Assembly: GCA_964618975.1 (NCBI GenBank)
Contig: CAZUDI010000041.1
Location: 1-34,203, forward strand
Source: CAZUDI01 sp964618975
GTDB taxonomy: Bacteria; Desulfobacterota; Desulfomonilia; UBA1062
Direction: 5' to 3'
DNA: 34,203 nt
In this document: one piece after another, positions 33,301 to 34,203 of the stretch
How positions within the stretch are numbered: position 1 is the stretch's first letter
Layout of the letters: each line of letters starts with the position of its first letter
Translations under genes and position numbers: made by a program
The notes under the pieces: generated by a model
Databases searched by the model: none
What the model was told of the DNA's origin: nothing
What the model saw: the letters and a program-made list of their open reading frames with translations, nothing else

Positions 33301-34203
33301 ATGGATGTATTATCATTCGATACCGTATCGATCGTGAAGGCGGGTCAGGTCTTGGGCGCCGGCATCAGCATGGGCTTCGGCGCCATCGGGGCGGCGGTGG
33401 GTGAAGGCTTTGTAGGCGGGTTCGCCAACAGCTCCATCTCCAGACGGCCCGAGATGGCTGGACCCTACACCCGCACTATGCTGATCGGTCAGGCCATCGC
33501 CGAGACCTCGGGGATTTTCGCCCTGATGATCGCGGTGCTGCTTTTGTTCGGCGACATGTCGGGCAACGGTATTTGCGCCTGGGCTGCGGCGGTGGGCGCC
33601 GGTCTGGCCATGGGGCTGGGTTCCTTCGGGTCGGGCATCGGGGCTGGCTATCCGGCCCTGGAGGCGCTCTGGGGTACGTCGCGGCAGCCGGCGGTGGGCG
33701 GACAGATGACCACCACCATGCTCGTCGGCCAGGCCGTTTGCCAGACCCCGGCGATCTTCGCCCTGGTGGTGGCCTTCATGCTCATGTTCAAAAATTGCAG
33801 CGGGTATGCCATGTGGCCCTACAGCGCCTGTTTGCTCGGTTCCGGTCTGGCCATGGGCTTCGGCGCCATCGGCAGCGGCTGGGGCGGCGGCAAGGCTGGG
33901 GGTGCGGCCTGTGAAGGTGTGGCCCGCCAGCCCCGCCTGCGCAGTCCGCTCACCACGCTCATGCTGGTGGGCCAGGCCGTCTCGCAGACCCCGGCGATCT
34001 TCGCCCTGCTGATTGCCATCATGCTCATCACCGTGGGCCCCAAGGAAGGCACGCTCCTGACGAGTGCGGCCATGCTCGGTTCCGGTCTGGCCATCGGCTT
34101 CGGCGCTATCGGCTCGGGCATGGGCAACGGGGTCACGGCGGAAGGGGCCTGCCGTGCGGTGGGGCGCGAGTCGGGCGTCTCCGGCGACATGCTTACCTTC
34201 ATG
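33301..34203 (+). CDS. atpE: ATP synthase Fo subunit c, multi-hairpin proteolipid (incomplete)
   Basis: Open from ATG 33301 to the window edge (301 codons, no stop). A normal bacterial c subunit is a single hairpin of about 80 residues. Here the hairpin repeats: 1 (11-84), 2 (93-164), 3 (176-246), and a fourth beginning at 257. In hairpin 1 the ion carboxylate is E68 (GQAIAETSGIFALM), with E35 in the first helix (AVGEGFVGG). Hairpins 2 and 3 have Gln148 and Gln229 instead (GQAVCQTPAIFAL, GQAVSQTPAIFAL), and the E35 equivalents are Ala115, Gly196 and Asn276. The E35/E68 pair resembles the two-carboxylate site of the Fusobacterium Na+ ring. The position right after atpB confirms the identity. 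Confidence 0.92.
   Translation, partial: MDVLSFDTVSIVKAGQVLGAGISMGFGAIGAAVGEGFVGGFANSSISRRPEMAGPYTRTMLIGQAIAETSGIFALMIAVLLLFGDMSGNGICAWAAAVGAGLAMGLGSFGSGIGAGYPALEALWGTSRQPAVGGQMTTTMLVGQAVCQTPAIFALVVAFMLMFKNCSGYAMWPYSACLLGSGLAMGFGAIGSGWGGGKAGGAACEGVARQPRLRSPLTTLMLVGQAVSQTPAIFALLIAIMLITVGPKEGTLLTSAAMLGSGLAIGFGAIGSGMGNGVTAEGACRAVGRESGVSGDMLTFM
33361..34143 (+). repeat. Tandem internal repeat of the c-subunit gene (about 240-bp period)
   Basis: The start of each hairpin recurs at 33361, 33601, 33844 and 34084 (spacing 240-243 bases). The sequence around CATGGGCTTCGGCGCCATCGG is nearly identical in units 1 and 3. Units 2 and 3 share most of GGCCAGGCCGT and the encoded QTPAIFAL. The similarity at the DNA level indicates repeated in-gene duplication with ongoing homogenisation or recent origin. 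Confidence 0.8.

Overview
The window is a GC-rich stretch from a Gram-negative bacterium. Outer-membrane and periplasmic functions (BamD, an LppC-like lipoprotein, ExbB/ExbD) show the cell type. SelB, a sigma54 activator, LUD, DUF3343, DUF4911 and FYDLN proteins, a ferritin-like protein and iron-sulfur flavoenzymes suggest an anaerobe of the former Deltaproteobacteria (Desulfobacterota). That placement is an inference from gene content, not a phylogeny. I saw no rRNA, tRNA, CRISPR array, insertion sequence or phage gene.

Layout. 1-5300: exbB-exbD (minus, exbD cut by the window edge), queF, a YedF-like/DUF3343 protein, a decayed VIT1/CCC1-type metal transporter, a TerB protein, Hsp33 and a LUD protein. 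5498-13272: the most unusual gene region. It starts with a sigma54-dependent response regulator whose phosphoacceptor Asp is replaced by Glu. A near-ideal -24/-12 promoter with an IHF-type site follows, then a GltD-like iron-sulfur flavoprotein, a geranylgeranyl-reductase (GGR)-family enzyme, a CrtC/AttH-type lipocalin-fold protein and a second GGR paralog. The simplest reading is an isoprenoid-modifying pathway: NAD(P)H electrons pass through the iron-sulfur flavoprotein to the two GGRs, and the CrtC-like protein adds water to or rearranges the product. Substrate and product are unknown.

13567-17206: a ferritin-like diiron protein, FtsH and a Ste24-like M48 protease, i.e. stress response and membrane-protein quality control. 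17456-23432: a GAF protein paired with GAPDH, then carB (behind a clear sigma70 promoter) and purU. 23437-31385: a CPBP-type membrane protein, selB, the minus-strand lppC-like/bamD pair, a FYDLN zinc-ribbon protein, and a tightly overlapping minus-strand operon (DUF4911, secreted unknown, CvpA, YihY/BrkB).

31543-34203: a bactofilin, then atpZ, atpI, atpB and a c-subunit gene of the ATP synthase Fo sector. The c subunit is exceptional. It runs off the window after 301 codons and is already into its fourth helical hairpin. Only hairpin 1 keeps the ion-binding Glu (E68, paired with E35); hairpins 2 and 3 have Gln at that position. This c subunit and the sigma54/GGR/CrtC-like cluster are the two items most worth following up.
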